This document shows positions 27,772 through 37,372 of a stretch of 64,000 bases of DNA, one piece after another. The notes under the pieces were generated by a model that had not been told where the DNA came from, did not search any database, and saw only the letters and a program-made list of their open reading frames with translations. The translations under genes were made by a program, and so were the position numbers. Origin of the DNA: Labilibaculum sp. DW002 (lineage in GTDB: Bacteria; Bacteroidota; Bacteroidia; Bacteroidales; Marinifilaceae). The number at the start of each line of letters is the position of its first letter. The first letter of the stretch is position 1. The stretch lies in NCBI RefSeq assembly GCF_029029525.1, contig NZ_JAKJSC010000001.1:2454987-2518986 (forward strand), read 5' to 3'.

Positions 27772-30269
27772 ACTAATACTCTCTTCACTTCGCCTAAGAA
27801 TGCCTCTTTTTCTATTGGCATTGCAATGTAACCGTGACAACCTGCATTAAGAAACTTCTCTTCTTCTCCTTTTTTTCCAAATGGAGATTGAGCTATTATT
27901 TTGGTTTTTAGATTTCGACTCTTCATTTCAGCCAAATAATCCATAGAATTATTACCAGGAATGTCCACATCAAGAATTAATAAATCGGGCGCCCACTGAT
28001 CGATCATACTTAAAATCATACTACCATGATGAGCATGCGAAATATTTACATTTTCACCATCGAATAACTTTTTCAAATACAAAAATGAATTGTAATCATC
28101 TTCAGCTATTAAAATATTCTTCTCCTGTAAACTACTGTTTGAAATCTTTTCGTTTACTTCAATTTCTTCAGCCAAATCCGTTTGTGAAAACGGAAGCGTA
28201 AAAAAGAATGTACTGCCTTTTCCAAGCTCAGACTCACATCTTATTTCTCCTCCCAATCGTTCCACAAGACCTCTAGAGATACTCAATCCAAGTCCTGTTC
28301 CATCATTAAATTGATCTTCGTCTCCTTGTCTAAAACGTTCAAATATTAATTCTTGCTTATCTTCAGGTATTCCTATCCCTTCGTCTTTAATATAAACTTC
28401 AATAAAGCTCTCTTTTGCTGATTTTTTAATGGAAAATCCAAGTTCAATGGTTCCTGAATCTGAAAACCGAATGGCATTACTTATTAAATTATCTAAAATC
28501 TGTTGGAATCGATTCACATCTGTGCTTAAAAAAAGATTGCGGTATTTTTCTTCAAAATTTAGATTTAGATTAACATTTACTTTTTCTGAAAGTAAGGATC
28601 CATTTTTAAAGACATTAATACTATGTGTGAATAACTCGTACAAATTGGATTCTGATTTATTAATTGACAATTGATCTAACTCCAATTTTGAAACATCCAC
28701 AATATCATCGATTAATTGAAGTAATCTATTACCCGAGCTTTGTATTATATTAATATATTGAGATTTTTCATCGTCGTCTATTTCAGGAGTTACTAATAAT
28801 TCTGAGAACCCCATTATTGCATTCATAGGAGTACGAATTTCATGACTCATGTTTGCTAAGAATATAGATTTCAATTTATCACTTTCCTCTGCCTTCTCTT
28901 TAGCTTTTACGAGTTCTTCCTCTGTCTTTTTTATCTCTGTAATATCTCTAGAAACCCCTAAAACCCCAAGCAATTTACCATCAGCATCATGCATTGGTGT
29001 TTTTATCGTTTCTGTTAATATACGTTTACCTTCTTTTGCTGAAACTGCCCAACTAACAAAACGAACACTCTCCGAACTTGACAGAACAGCCAAATCCTTT
29101 TGCCAATAAAATTCTGCGAGCTCTTCGGGATAAAAATCAAAATCTGTCTTTCCGATCAATTCATTATTTTCCAATCCATTAAACTGTTCAAAAAGTCGAT
29201 TACACGAAAGATAAACGCCTTCAGGATTCTTTAACCATATCATTTCTGGTACAGTTTCTATCAATATTTTCAATTGAGATTTTTCATTTTCAACTTCTAA
29301 TTCCGCCTGTTTTCTTTGGGAGATATCCCTTACCATTGCCCAAAAACCATCAGGATTTCCATTTTCGTCCTTCAACAAATGGATTCGTACTTCAATTGGA
29401 ATTAAACTGCCATCTTTTCGGGTACACTCTTTTTCATAAATTTTCGAATTACCGTAAACCAAAACCTCCTCTTCCATTATTTTATTATCCACAGCTACCC
29501 AATTAGATGGTGTTAAATCATGGCAAGTCAAGCATAAAATTTCTTCATTTGAATAACCTAACATTTCTCGATAGGCATTGTTACACTCAACAACTTTTCC
29601 CTGCTTATCAAGAACAACAAACGCATCATTCATATTCTCATGTAAGCGAGAATATTTCTCTTCACTATGATTTAAGGCGTGCTTGTTCTTCCAATTTTGC
29701 ATTTGTCGACTCATAAATAAGCCCAACAGAAGGTTTGCAAGAGGATAAACAGTTAATAATGGTATGATCAGATATGATAAGGTAGACCAGATGATATCGG
29801 AGGGTAGAAAAATAGAACAAGCAAGCATTGCAATGTGAACAACAAACCCCATTAACAAGTACTTTACCCATTGATTCACCTTAGGAAAATATTTCCATGT
29901 TTTGTTCCAGTAAATTCCAATACTTCCAGAACTAACAATTACTGCGATTCCCATTACAACACCATCTCCACCTAATGAAAACCTGTAAATTCCTGCCACC
30001 AACATAGCAACAATGGTTGGAATTGCCCCAAAAAATAATCCAGAAATGGAAAGAACCACTGATCTTGTATCAAATACCATTCCTGGTTCATACTCCCAAG
30101 AGGATAACATCAATATAATTGCAATAAAACCGATTATAATACCACTAGCCAATTTATTCCAAATTGTAATTGAATTCCTTTTCTTAACCCATAAATATTC
30201 ATATAACATACTGAATGACAATAATATTGCCATATTTTGAATTAAACTTAAAAAAATAGAATCGGTCAT
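27768..30269 (-). CDS. Hybrid sensor histidine kinase (5TM-5TMR, two PAS, HisKA, HATPase, receiver)
   Basis: 833 residues. An N-terminal membrane domain of 5-6 helices (about 1-190), with SGLFFGAIPTIVAMLVAGIYR, resembles the LytS-type 5TM-5TMR sensor. Two PAS domains follow (about 203-320 and 330-447), each ending in RDIxxxK. The HisKA domain holds His476 in SHEIRTPMNA, and the ATPase domain has NLISNAIRFS and GTGLGLSI. The C-terminal receiver has acidic residues (AEDD), phosphoacceptor Asp767 and Ser795, but the usual lysine is Met817 (IAMPI). No response regulator gene is adjacent, so its partner and stimulus are unknown. Confidence 0.9.
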   Translation of the reverse strand: MTDSIFLSLIQNMAILLSFSMLYEYLWVKKRNSITIWNKLASGIIIGFIAIILMLSSWEYEPGMVFDTRSVVLSISGLFFGAIPTIVAMLVAGIYRFSLGGDGVVMGIAVIVSSGSIGIYWNKTWKYFPKVNQWVKYLLMGFVVHIAMLACSIFLPSDIIWSTLSYLIIPLLTVYPLANLLLGLFMSRQMQNWKNKHALNHSEEKYSRLHENMNDAFVVLDKQGKVVECNNAYREMLGYSNEEILCLTCHDLTPSNWVAVDNKIMEEEVLVYGNSKIYEKECTRKDGSLIPIEVRIHLLKDENGNPDGFWAMVRDISQRKQAELEVENEKSQLKILIETVPEMIWLKNPEGVYLSCNRLFEQFNGLENNELIGKTDFDFYPEELAEFYWQKDLAVLSSSESVRFVSWAVSAKEGKRILTETIKTPMHDADGKLLGVLGVSRDITEIKKTEEELVKAKEKAEESDKLKSIFLANMSHEIRTPMNAIMGFSELLVTPEIDDDEKSQYINIIQSSGNRLLQLIDDIVDVSKLELDQLSINKSESNLYELFTHSINVFKNGSLLSEKVNVNLNLNFEEKYRNLFLSTDVNRFQQILDNLISNAIRFSDSGTIELGFSIKKSAKESFIEVYIKDEGIGIPEDKQELIFERFRQGDEDQFNDGTGLGLSISRGLVERLGGEIRCESELGKGSTFFFTLPFSQTDLAEEIEVNEKISNSSLQEKNILIAEDDYNSFLYLKKLFDGENVNISHAHHGSMILSMIDQWAPDLLILDVDIPGNNSMDYLAEMKSRNLKTKIIAQSPFGKKGEEEKFLNAGCHGYIAMPIEKEAFLGEVKRVLV

Positions 30270-30423
30270 AAATAAAACAGTAGTCCTAGTTTACAATAGC
30301 AGTTAATCTAAATTTTAGAGAATGTATTCTCCTTAATCATGCTAGTTATACTTATTTTTCGTTATAAGGTTGTGTTCACAATCCACTTTTTCAGCGTTTA
30401 TATCGAGTCTAAAAAATAGAGAA

Positions 30424-30455
30424 CAAAAAAAAAGAGCAGAAGAATCTGCTCTTTT
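30424..30455 (-). terminator. Terminator of the cyclic-diphosphoglycerate-synthetase-like gene
   Basis: A 10-base-pair stem (30431-30440 with 30445-30454) with an AGAA loop. On the minus strand it is followed by a long T tract. Confidence 0.88.
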
Positions 30456-30478
30456 CACTTTTAACGTAATCCACCTAT

Positions 30479-31831
30479 TTAAGCCATCTCTTCAGTAAGA
30501 TGATGCTTTTTTATAAACTGATTGATAATATGAGATAATTTTGGATAGCCTATTTCTTCCAAATCATAATAAACACGAGTTGTTGGCTTATTGATCTTTA
30601 AAATTCGATTCAAATCGATTGGCGTTCCAATAATAACAGAATCACAATCAGAAGCATTAATCGTTGCTTCCAAATCTTTCAATTGCTGATCGGAATATCC
30701 CATAGCTGGAAGAATACTTCCAATATTTGGATAAATCTCGAAGGTCTCTTTTAATTTTCCTACCAAATATGGACGAGCATCAACCTCATCAATAGCACCA
30801 AATTTTCGAGCTGCTACAGTTCCTGCTCCTATTTTCATTTCACCATGGGTTAAAGTTGGCCCATCTTCTACAATTAAAACACGCTTTCCCTTAATAATTT
30901 CAGGTTTATCAACTAATATTGGAGAAGCGCCATCTACAACAACTGCATGATCATTTACTTTAGCTATACTTTCACGTACAGTTTGAATTCCCTCAGGTGA
31001 TGCAGAATCCATCTTGTTGATAATAACAACATCGGCCATACGTAAATTCACCTCACCTGGATAATACGACAACTCAGCTCCTGGTCTGTGTGGATCTGCT
31101 ACTGTAATAGTTAAATCAGGCTTGTAGAATGAGAAATCATTATTTCCACCATCCCAAAGAATAACATCGCAACCTGCCGGATCATTTTCAGCTGCTCGAA
31201 CGATAGCCTCATAGTCAACTCCTGCATATATGATATTCCCACGACTCACATGTGGTTCATACTCTTCCATTTCTTCAATGGTGCATTTATGCTTCTTTAA
31301 ATCTTCTACTGTTGCAAAACGTTGTACTTTTTGTGCAACCAGATCGCCATAAGGCATAGGGTGACGAATCGCAATAACTCGCAACCCTCTTTCCATTAAT
31401 TCCTCGATTACCTTACGTGATGTTTGAGATTTTCCACACCCTGTTCGGGTTGCTACCACTGCAATTACAGGCTTATGGCTTCGAATCATGGTATCTTCTG
31501 GCCCCAATAGTTTAAAATTGGCACCTGCAGCATTAACAATAGCACTCATATTCATCACTTTCTGATACGATACATCTGAATATGAAAAAACACAATCATC
31601 AATTTCGTGCATTTTAATCAGTTCAGTTAATTCCTCCTCCGCATAAATTGAAATACCATCCGGATAAAGTCCTCCTGCAAGTTCCGCAGGATACTTACGT
31701 CCATCAATGTCGGGAATTTGAGCAGCTGTAAAAGCTATAACCTTATAATCCTGATTGTTTCTGAAATAGGTGTTGAAGTTGTGAAAATCACGACCTGCTG
31801 CACCAATGATAATTACCTTCCTTTTAGTCAT
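30479..31831 (-). CDS. GTPase related to cyclic 2,3-diphosphoglycerate synthetase
   Basis: 450 residues. The N-terminal Rossmann-like part (KVIIIGAAGRDFHNFN) leads to a P-loop domain with ATRTGCGKSQTSRKV (about 127-141), a DGGNNDFSF segment and a guanine-type INKMD motif. This matches the COG2403-type family that includes the methanogen cyclic 2,3-diphosphoglycerate synthetase. In mesophilic bacteria the family has no proven role known to me, and that archaeal product is not expected here. It stands alone between its terminator and the divergent acpH gene. Confidence 0.8.
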   Translation of the reverse strand: MTKRKVIIIGAAGRDFHNFNTYFRNNQDYKVIAFTAAQIPDIDGRKYPAELAGGLYPDGISIYAEEELTELIKMHEIDDCVFSYSDVSYQKVMNMSAIVNAAGANFKLLGPEDTMIRSHKPVIAVVATRTGCGKSQTSRKVIEELMERGLRVIAIRHPMPYGDLVAQKVQRFATVEDLKKHKCTIEEMEEYEPHVSRGNIIYAGVDYEAIVRAAENDPAGCDVILWDGGNNDFSFYKPDLTITVADPHRPGAELSYYPGEVNLRMADVVIINKMDSASPEGIQTVRESIAKVNDHAVVVDGASPILVDKPEIIKGKRVLIVEDGPTLTHGEMKIGAGTVAARKFGAIDEVDARPYLVGKLKETFEIYPNIGSILPAMGYSDQQLKDLEATINASDCDSVIIGTPIDLNRILKINKPTTRVYYDLEEIGYPKLSHIINQFIKKHHLTEEMA

Positions 31832-32107
31832 AACTTCTTTTTCTTTAGTTAAAAATTAGTATTAGGTATGATTACATAAATTATGAACATTAACACAAAA
31901 CAGCTAATTTTTAAACAGATAAATCACTCAAACACTGACTGTTGCTTAACACGACTTTAAAAATTGACATTCTCAGAAAAGAGTCTTAACTTATTTAGTT
32001 ATGCCAATTAATTAAACTTCATTCGTAAAGACATCAACAAAAAAGAAACAAAACACAGTTTACAATTCTGATATATTGGCTACTTTCGATAAAATAGAAA
32101 ATGAAAC

Positions 32108-32731
32108 ATGAACTTTTTAGCACATCAATATCTTTCTGGAGAGTCGGAGAAAATAAAGTTGGGGAATTTTATTGGAGACTATATAAAAGGTCGTAAGTAC
32201 CAAAACTACCACTCGGAAGTTCAAAAAGGTATTTTACTTCATCGAAACATAGATCATTTCACAGATCATCATCCAATAACATTAAATAGCTCAAAAAGGC
32301 TTAAAAAAGGGTACAGGAGATATTCTGGAGTTGTTGTTGATATGATTTATGATCATTTCTTGGCAAAAAACTGGAATTCTTACCACAGCGAAACAATTTC
32401 GAGTTTTGTTAATTTATCTCATGAAGTGTTAATCAGAAATTACTTAACACTCCCTAATCGAGTAAAACTTTTTCTACCATTCATGATTCAGAGCAGAAGA
32501 ATGGAAAGTTATGCAAGTCTTGATGGATTGCAAACCGCATTGCAAATAATGGCCAAACACACAAGCCTTCCAAACGAATCGGATTACGCAATTGAAACGC
32601 TAACAAATGAATATGATGAATTTGAAAACGAATTTAATCTCTTCATGAAGGATTTAATTGAATACGTTCGTAACGAACACTTAATTAACGTAGCAACTCC
32701 ATACGGTTGGCATCTAAACGAAGGAAAATAA
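32108..32731 (+). CDS. acpH: Acyl carrier protein phosphodiesterase (AcpH/DUF479 family)
   Basis: Predicted to remove the 4'-phosphopantetheine arm from acyl carrier protein. 207 residues, full-length for the family. The start MNFLAHQYLSGES, then GNFIGDYIKGR, LLHRNIDHFTDHHP with the HD-like metal ligands, and DMIYDHFLAKNW are all characteristic. The 3' end overlaps the end of rodA on the other strand by 47 bases. An imperfect TACTTTCG about 20 bases upstream of the ATG may be its -7 box. Confidence 0.88.
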   Translation: MNFLAHQYLSGESEKIKLGNFIGDYIKGRKYQNYHSEVQKGILLHRNIDHFTDHHPITLNSSKRLKKGYRRYSGVVVDMIYDHFLAKNWNSYHSETISSFVNLSHEVLIRNYLTLPNRVKLFLPFMIQSRRMESYASLDGLQTALQIMAKHTSLPNESDYAIETLTNEYDEFENEFNLFMKDLIEYVRNEHLINVATPYGWHLNEGK

Positions 32732-34109
32732 ACAACAAAATTGTAAAAGACCATAAAGAAGATCCTCCATAACTAAAGAATGGCAATGGAATTCCAATTA
32801 CAGGCGCTAAGCCAATGGTCATACCAACATTTATAGCCAGATGGAAAAATAAAATACAGGCAACACCATATCCGTAAATTCTACTAAAGGGTGATCGCTG
32901 TCGTTCTGCTAAAAACAAAAGTCTAATTATTAACAAGAGCAGAAGAAATAAAACTACACTAGAGCCTATAAATCCCCATTCCTCACCTACCGTACAGAAA
33001 ATAAAATCTGTACTTTGCTCAGGTACGAATTTAAATTTTGTTTGCGTACCATTCAAGAATCCTTTCCCCGCAAAACCACCAGAACCAATCGCTATTTTTG
33101 ATTGAGCTACATTATATCCTGCTCCATAAGGATCCGATTCGACACCCAACAATTCATTTATTCGTGTTCTCTGATGAGCCTCCAAAATATTATCAAAAAT
33201 ATAGCTTACAGAGAAAGTATAAAAGATACTTCCAATTGCAATTGCAAAAACCCAAATTGCATTCTTAAGGCGATTTTTATAGATGTAGTATAAAAATGGA
33301 ATTGTATTTAAAACGATAGACATTAACAAAATAATATAGGCTGATAATTCCATTTTAAACAAGTAGGAAATCCCCCATACAAGTCCATAACCAATAGATA
33401 TTGTAGCCAAGCCAAAAAGAACATTTCTCCAACTTACCCCCATAAATTTTAGGCATAAAAAAGAGCCGGCAATCATGAAAAGTAGCACATACAACTTAGC
33501 CATTACTAGTGTAAAAACAAACAAAACAATGGCTAAAAACCCAAGAAATAAAACAATTCCAGATAAACCTTCTCGGTATAAAACTAGTATGAAAACGGTA
33601 TAAACCAGAGCAGATCCAGCATCATTTTGAAATATAATTAAAACTGCTGGCGTAAATAATATGATGCCCGAAATCACAAGCGATTTAAACTTGTGAATTT
33701 TGAAATTAAACTGACTTATGTAACGAGATATAGCTAAACAGGTTGCAAACTTTGCGAATTCAGCAGGCTGAAAGCGAACTGGCCCTAGTTGAAACCAAGA
33801 TCGAGCACCATTTACCTCTCTACCAAATAGTAAAACGGCAATTAAGAGAAAAATCATGGTGAGATAAGTAGGATAAGCAAAAGCTGAAAAAAACTTTCCT
33901 TCAATAATCAGAATAACAATGGCCAAAAAAAATGCAGCTCCAATCCATATCAATTGCTTACCGTAGCGTTGAGTAGCATCGAAAATACTCTGATGATCTT
34001 CGTTGTAAACTGCTGCATATATATTTATCCACCCTAAAAAAACCAGCAGAACATACATGAATATTGTCCACCAATCTAAATTCTTTATTAAGCTTACTCT
34101 TCTGGTCAT
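32685..34109 (-). CDS. rodA: Rod-shape peptidoglycan polymerase RodA
   Basis: SEDS-family glycosyltransferase that polymerises peptidoglycan during elongation with PBP2. 474 residues, about 10-12 membrane helices. Seen: NGARSWFQLGPVRFQPAEFAK with the catalytic-loop region, ESDPYGAGYNVAQSKIAIGSGG, and LPFFSYGGSS near the end. There is an extra middle region of helices (about 215-310), usual in Bacteroidota RodA. It follows mrdA by 15 bases and closes the purH-mreBCD-mrdA-rodA gene string. Confidence 0.95.
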   Translation of the reverse strand: MTRRVSLIKNLDWWTIFMYVLLVFLGWINIYAAVYNEDHQSIFDATQRYGKQLIWIGAAFFLAIVILIIEGKFFSAFAYPTYLTMIFLLIAVLLFGREVNGARSWFQLGPVRFQPAEFAKFATCLAISRYISQFNFKIHKFKSLVISGIILFTPAVLIIFQNDAGSALVYTVFILVLYREGLSGIVLFLGFLAIVLFVFTLVMAKLYVLLFMIAGSFLCLKFMGVSWRNVLFGLATISIGYGLVWGISYLFKMELSAYIILLMSIVLNTIPFLYYIYKNRLKNAIWVFAIAIGSIFYTFSVSYIFDNILEAHQRTRINELLGVESDPYGAGYNVAQSKIAIGSGGFAGKGFLNGTQTKFKFVPEQSTDFIFCTVGEEWGFIGSSVVLFLLLLLIIRLLFLAERQRSPFSRIYGYGVACILFFHLAINVGMTIGLAPVIGIPLPFFSYGGSSLWSFTILLFIFLRLDANRMELLR

Positions 34110-34124
34110 TCTATATTCCGTTTT

Positions 34125-35981
34125 CTAGTTTGCAGTATTTTTCTTGGGTTTCTTTGCACTGATTAAATCAGCTTCCAACATTCGTTTCTCAAGGTATTTT
34201 TTATTCTCGGAGATTTCACCTTTAAGATATTTTTCAATCATTAAACCTGAAATAGGTGCTCCGTATCTGGCACCCCATACACCATTCTCAACATAAACAA
34301 CAATGGCAATCTTTGGATCGTCTTTAGGAGCAAATGCTACATATACAGAGTGATCATCTCCATGAGGATTTTGTACGGTTCCCGTTTTTCCACATACGCG
34401 AATATCTTTTATTGCTGAAGAACGACCGGTACTACCTTCTCCACCATGAACAACCAAATCCATACCTTCAATTACAGGATCAAAATTTACTGAATCGATA
34501 CTAGTATGCTTCTTTTCTAAATACTTTTCATCTATGGCTCCATCATTACCAACTGATTTTACGATATGGGGAACGTAATAATAGCCGCGATTGGCTATTG
34601 CTGCAACCATATTCGCCATTTGCATTGGTGTTATCATCAATTCCCCTTGCCCAATAGACAAAGAAATTACATTTAAAGCACGCCAATTTTTTCTTTTGTA
34701 TTTTTCTTGATAAGTCTTGTTGGTAGGAACATCACCCGATCTTTCATAGGGCAAATCTGTACCCAAAACACTTCCTAAACCAAATGAGGTTACATGTTTT
34801 CTCCAAGCTTCATAACCTTTCTGAACGGAACCAAACTTTGGACTCTCTAATATATATCTAAACACATTTGCATAGTAGGCATTACACGAATGCATAATGG
34901 AATTACGAAGATCTAATGGTGATTTGTGAGCATGACAGCCCATTGTAAAATTTCCAATGTGATAACCACTATAGCATTCGAATTTTGTAGATGGACTAAT
35001 CACTTTTTCTTGCAAGCCTATTAAGGCATTTACAAGCTTAAAAATTGAACCTGGAGGATAACTTGCCTGCATTGCCCTATCGTATAGAGGCTTTAATGAA
35101 TCGTTTTGAACCAAGCTTCTGTAATTCTTATTCATGGCTCTACCAACAAACATACTAGGATCGTAGGTCGGACTTGATATTTTTGCTAAAATTTCTCCGC
35201 TAGCAGGTTCAATTGCAACAATTCCACCTTTTTTATTTTGCATTAATTGCTCACCATATTCTTGCAAATCAATATCTAAAGTTGTGTAAATATTTTTTCC
35301 AGAAACAGGCTTCTTGTCAAACTTTCCTCCTTTATACGAACCTTGAGAACGGTTGTAAACATCAACCCAATTAATTTTTACGCCTTTTTCTCCTCTAAGA
35401 TCTCTTTCAAATGTTCCCTCAATTCCACTTTTCCCAATGTAATCTCCTTGGCGAAAATATTTATCTCTTTTAATTTCTTGATTATTTACTTCTCCAAGAT
35501 AACCTAATGCATGAGCTGCATTTTTCATTGGATATTTTCGTAAAGTTCTTGTCTGAACGAAAAAACCAGGGAACTTGTATAATTTCTCTTGAAGAACGGC
35601 ATATCGTTCCGAAGACAATTGCTTTAAGAAAATAGAAGCTTTCCGGCTAGAATAGTTTTTAGCTTTCTCTATTTTTTTAATTAAATCTTTCTTTTCAATA
35701 TCCAATAAAGAACAAAAATCTAGAGTGTCAAAATCACTTAATTGACGAGGAATTAACATCAAATCGTAAGCAGCTTGATTGTAAACTATTAATTTGCCAT
35801 TTCGATCATAGATCAATCCGCGAGCAGGATATTGGGTAACATGCCTTTGAGAATTGTTTTCGGCTGATTGTTTGTAAGTATCATCTGATATTTGAAGATT
35901 AAACAGACGAATAATAAAGATGAGAACTACAAGAATGAATATTCCCCCAATAATATACTTTCGGTTTGAAAAATTATTCAT
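34125..35981 (-). CDS. mrdA: Penicillin-binding protein 2 (elongation transpeptidase)
   Basis: Cross-links peptidoglycan during side-wall growth. 618 residues. One N-terminal membrane helix (about 9-27), then the dimerisation domain with PARGLIYDRNGK. The transpeptidase active site has Ser312 in SIFK, SCN at 365-367 and KTG at 532-534. It lies between mreD and rodA, its expected partners. Confidence 0.96.
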   Translation of the reverse strand: MNNFSNRKYIIGGIFILVVLIFIIRLFNLQISDDTYKQSAENNSQRHVTQYPARGLIYDRNGKLIVYNQAAYDLMLIPRQLSDFDTLDFCSLLDIEKKDLIKKIEKAKNYSSRKASIFLKQLSSERYAVLQEKLYKFPGFFVQTRTLRKYPMKNAAHALGYLGEVNNQEIKRDKYFRQGDYIGKSGIEGTFERDLRGEKGVKINWVDVYNRSQGSYKGGKFDKKPVSGKNIYTTLDIDLQEYGEQLMQNKKGGIVAIEPASGEILAKISSPTYDPSMFVGRAMNKNYRSLVQNDSLKPLYDRAMQASYPPGSIFKLVNALIGLQEKVISPSTKFECYSGYHIGNFTMGCHAHKSPLDLRNSIMHSCNAYYANVFRYILESPKFGSVQKGYEAWRKHVTSFGLGSVLGTDLPYERSGDVPTNKTYQEKYKRKNWRALNVISLSIGQGELMITPMQMANMVAAIANRGYYYVPHIVKSVGNDGAIDEKYLEKKHTSIDSVNFDPVIEGMDLVVHGGEGSTGRSSAIKDIRVCGKTGTVQNPHGDDHSVYVAFAPKDDPKIAIVVYVENGVWGARYGAPISGLMIEKYLKGEISENKKYLEKRMLEADLISAKKPKKNTAN

Positions 35982-35998
35982 TTTAGGATGTTATTAAT

Positions 35999-36502
35999 CT
36001 ATTTCTTGAACATTAAGAACTGAGATGTCACCAATAAAGTTAAGGTAAAAAAGGCACTAAAAATGATTCTAATAATAGTTTCACTTAAATTCGAGAAAGA
36101 AAATACCTCAATAAAAAACAAAAAACTATGATGTGCTAAAACCAATGCAATGCAATATTTAAAGAACCAAGCAAATCCATAATGAAAAACGCCAGGTCTA
36201 GTTCCCTGTTCGTATCCATCCCTTACCGATAAATAGTTTAAGACATAAGGACGTAAGTAAGCCATAAAAACACTTGCAGATGCATGCATTCCTAATGTAT
36301 TCGAAAAAATATCGACGCTTAAGCCTAAGAAAAAAGACAGCACCAACAAAACCCAGTTCGGTGTTTCGAAAGGTAGCAAAAGAATAAAAAGAACATATAC
36401 ATAAGGGTTAATAAAACCACTTATTTGAATATTGTTTAAAATAGCTACTTGAATAAAGACAAGTATCACAAATCGTAATGTATTTTTTAAGATTTGATTC
36501 AT
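35999..36502 (-). CDS. mreD: Rod-shape-determining protein MreD
   Basis: 167-residue inner-membrane protein with about five helices, a component of the elongasome. The segments INPYVYVLFILLLPFETP and LGLSVDIFSNTLGMHASASV fit Bacteroidota MreD. The identification rests as much on position, between mreC (overlapping by 4 bases) and mrdA, as on sequence, which is poorly conserved in this family. Confidence 0.88.
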   Translation of the reverse strand: MNQILKNTLRFVILVFIQVAILNNIQISGFINPYVYVLFILLLPFETPNWVLLVLSFFLGLSVDIFSNTLGMHASASVFMAYLRPYVLNYLSVRDGYEQGTRPGVFHYGFAWFFKYCIALVLAHHSFLFFIEVFSFSNLSETIIRIIFSAFFTLTLLVTSQFLMFKK

Positions 36503-37326
36503 TTGACTTCTCCTTTCTCCAATTGAATACGTTCTGTTTTCATCAAGTCACCAATCACTTTAACGTAAGATATTCCTTTAAAATCATTGGAAAGATCAAT
36601 AACTACATCATGAAAATTTCCGCCAGATTCGGGTAAAACCTTTTGAACTGTTCCCAACAATATCCCTTCAGGAAAAATAGACGAATAACCACTTGTTACA
36701 ATGGTATCACCTACCTGAATTTGCACGTGAAATGGAATTTCATATAGGCGAGCCGTTTTATAGTTTTTACCATCCCAGGTAAGAGAACCAAAATAATTGT
36801 TCTTCTTAATTTTAGCTGATACTCTAATTCGACTGTTTAACAAAGAAATTGCTGTTGAAAAATTGTCAGAAACACTATTGATTACCCCTACAACTCCATT
36901 ATCGGTAACAACAGCCATTTCGGGCTTAATACCATGTATTTTCCCTTTGTTAAGCGTAATGTAATTTAGCTGCTTATTAACGGAGTTATTGATGATTTTA
37001 GCTGTACGATAGATGTACTGTTGCTGATACAGTGAATCATTATAGAGATGTGAAGAATCGACTGAAACCTTAAACGATTCAGCCAAAATATTTTTCAATT
37101 TTGTATTTTCTCTATTTAATTGTTCATTGGTTTCGGCCAAAGCCAAATAATCGGTTGTAGAAGAAACCCGATCATAAATGGACCCAGTAACAACATTACT
37201 GGAGTTCAGGAATTCTGTTTTTTGATAATTATTGTAGCTAACCAACAATAACAAGCAAAAAATTTCAATTACAACAAACAAGATCGTAAAATGAAATCTT
37301 ACGATGAAATGTAATAAATTCTTCAT
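36499..37326 (-). CDS. mreC: Rod-shape-determining protein MreC
   Basis: Bitopic scaffold of the elongasome. 275 residues: one membrane helix (about 11-29), a short coiled coil (about 60-82), then the periplasmic beta domain with ITLNKGKIHGIKPEMAVV, GVVGVI and VQVGDTIVTSGYSSIFPEG, all typical of MreC. It overlaps mreD by 4 bases and follows mreB by 46 bases. Confidence 0.94.
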   Translation of the reverse strand: MKNLLHFIVRFHFTILFVVIEIFCLLLLVSYNNYQKTEFLNSSNVVTGSIYDRVSSTTDYLALAETNEQLNRENTKLKNILAESFKVSVDSSHLYNDSLYQQQYIYRTAKIINNSVNKQLNYITLNKGKIHGIKPEMAVVTDNGVVGVINSVSDNFSTAISLLNSRIRVSAKIKKNNYFGSLTWDGKNYKTARLYEIPFHVQIQVGDTIVTSGYSSIFPEGILLGTVQKVLPESGGNFHDVVIDLSNDFKGISYVKVIGDLMKTERIQLEKGEVK

Positions 37327-37372
37327 TCAAAAATTCGAATCCCTGTTAAACCAAAATAAGTTTCATTCCTGA

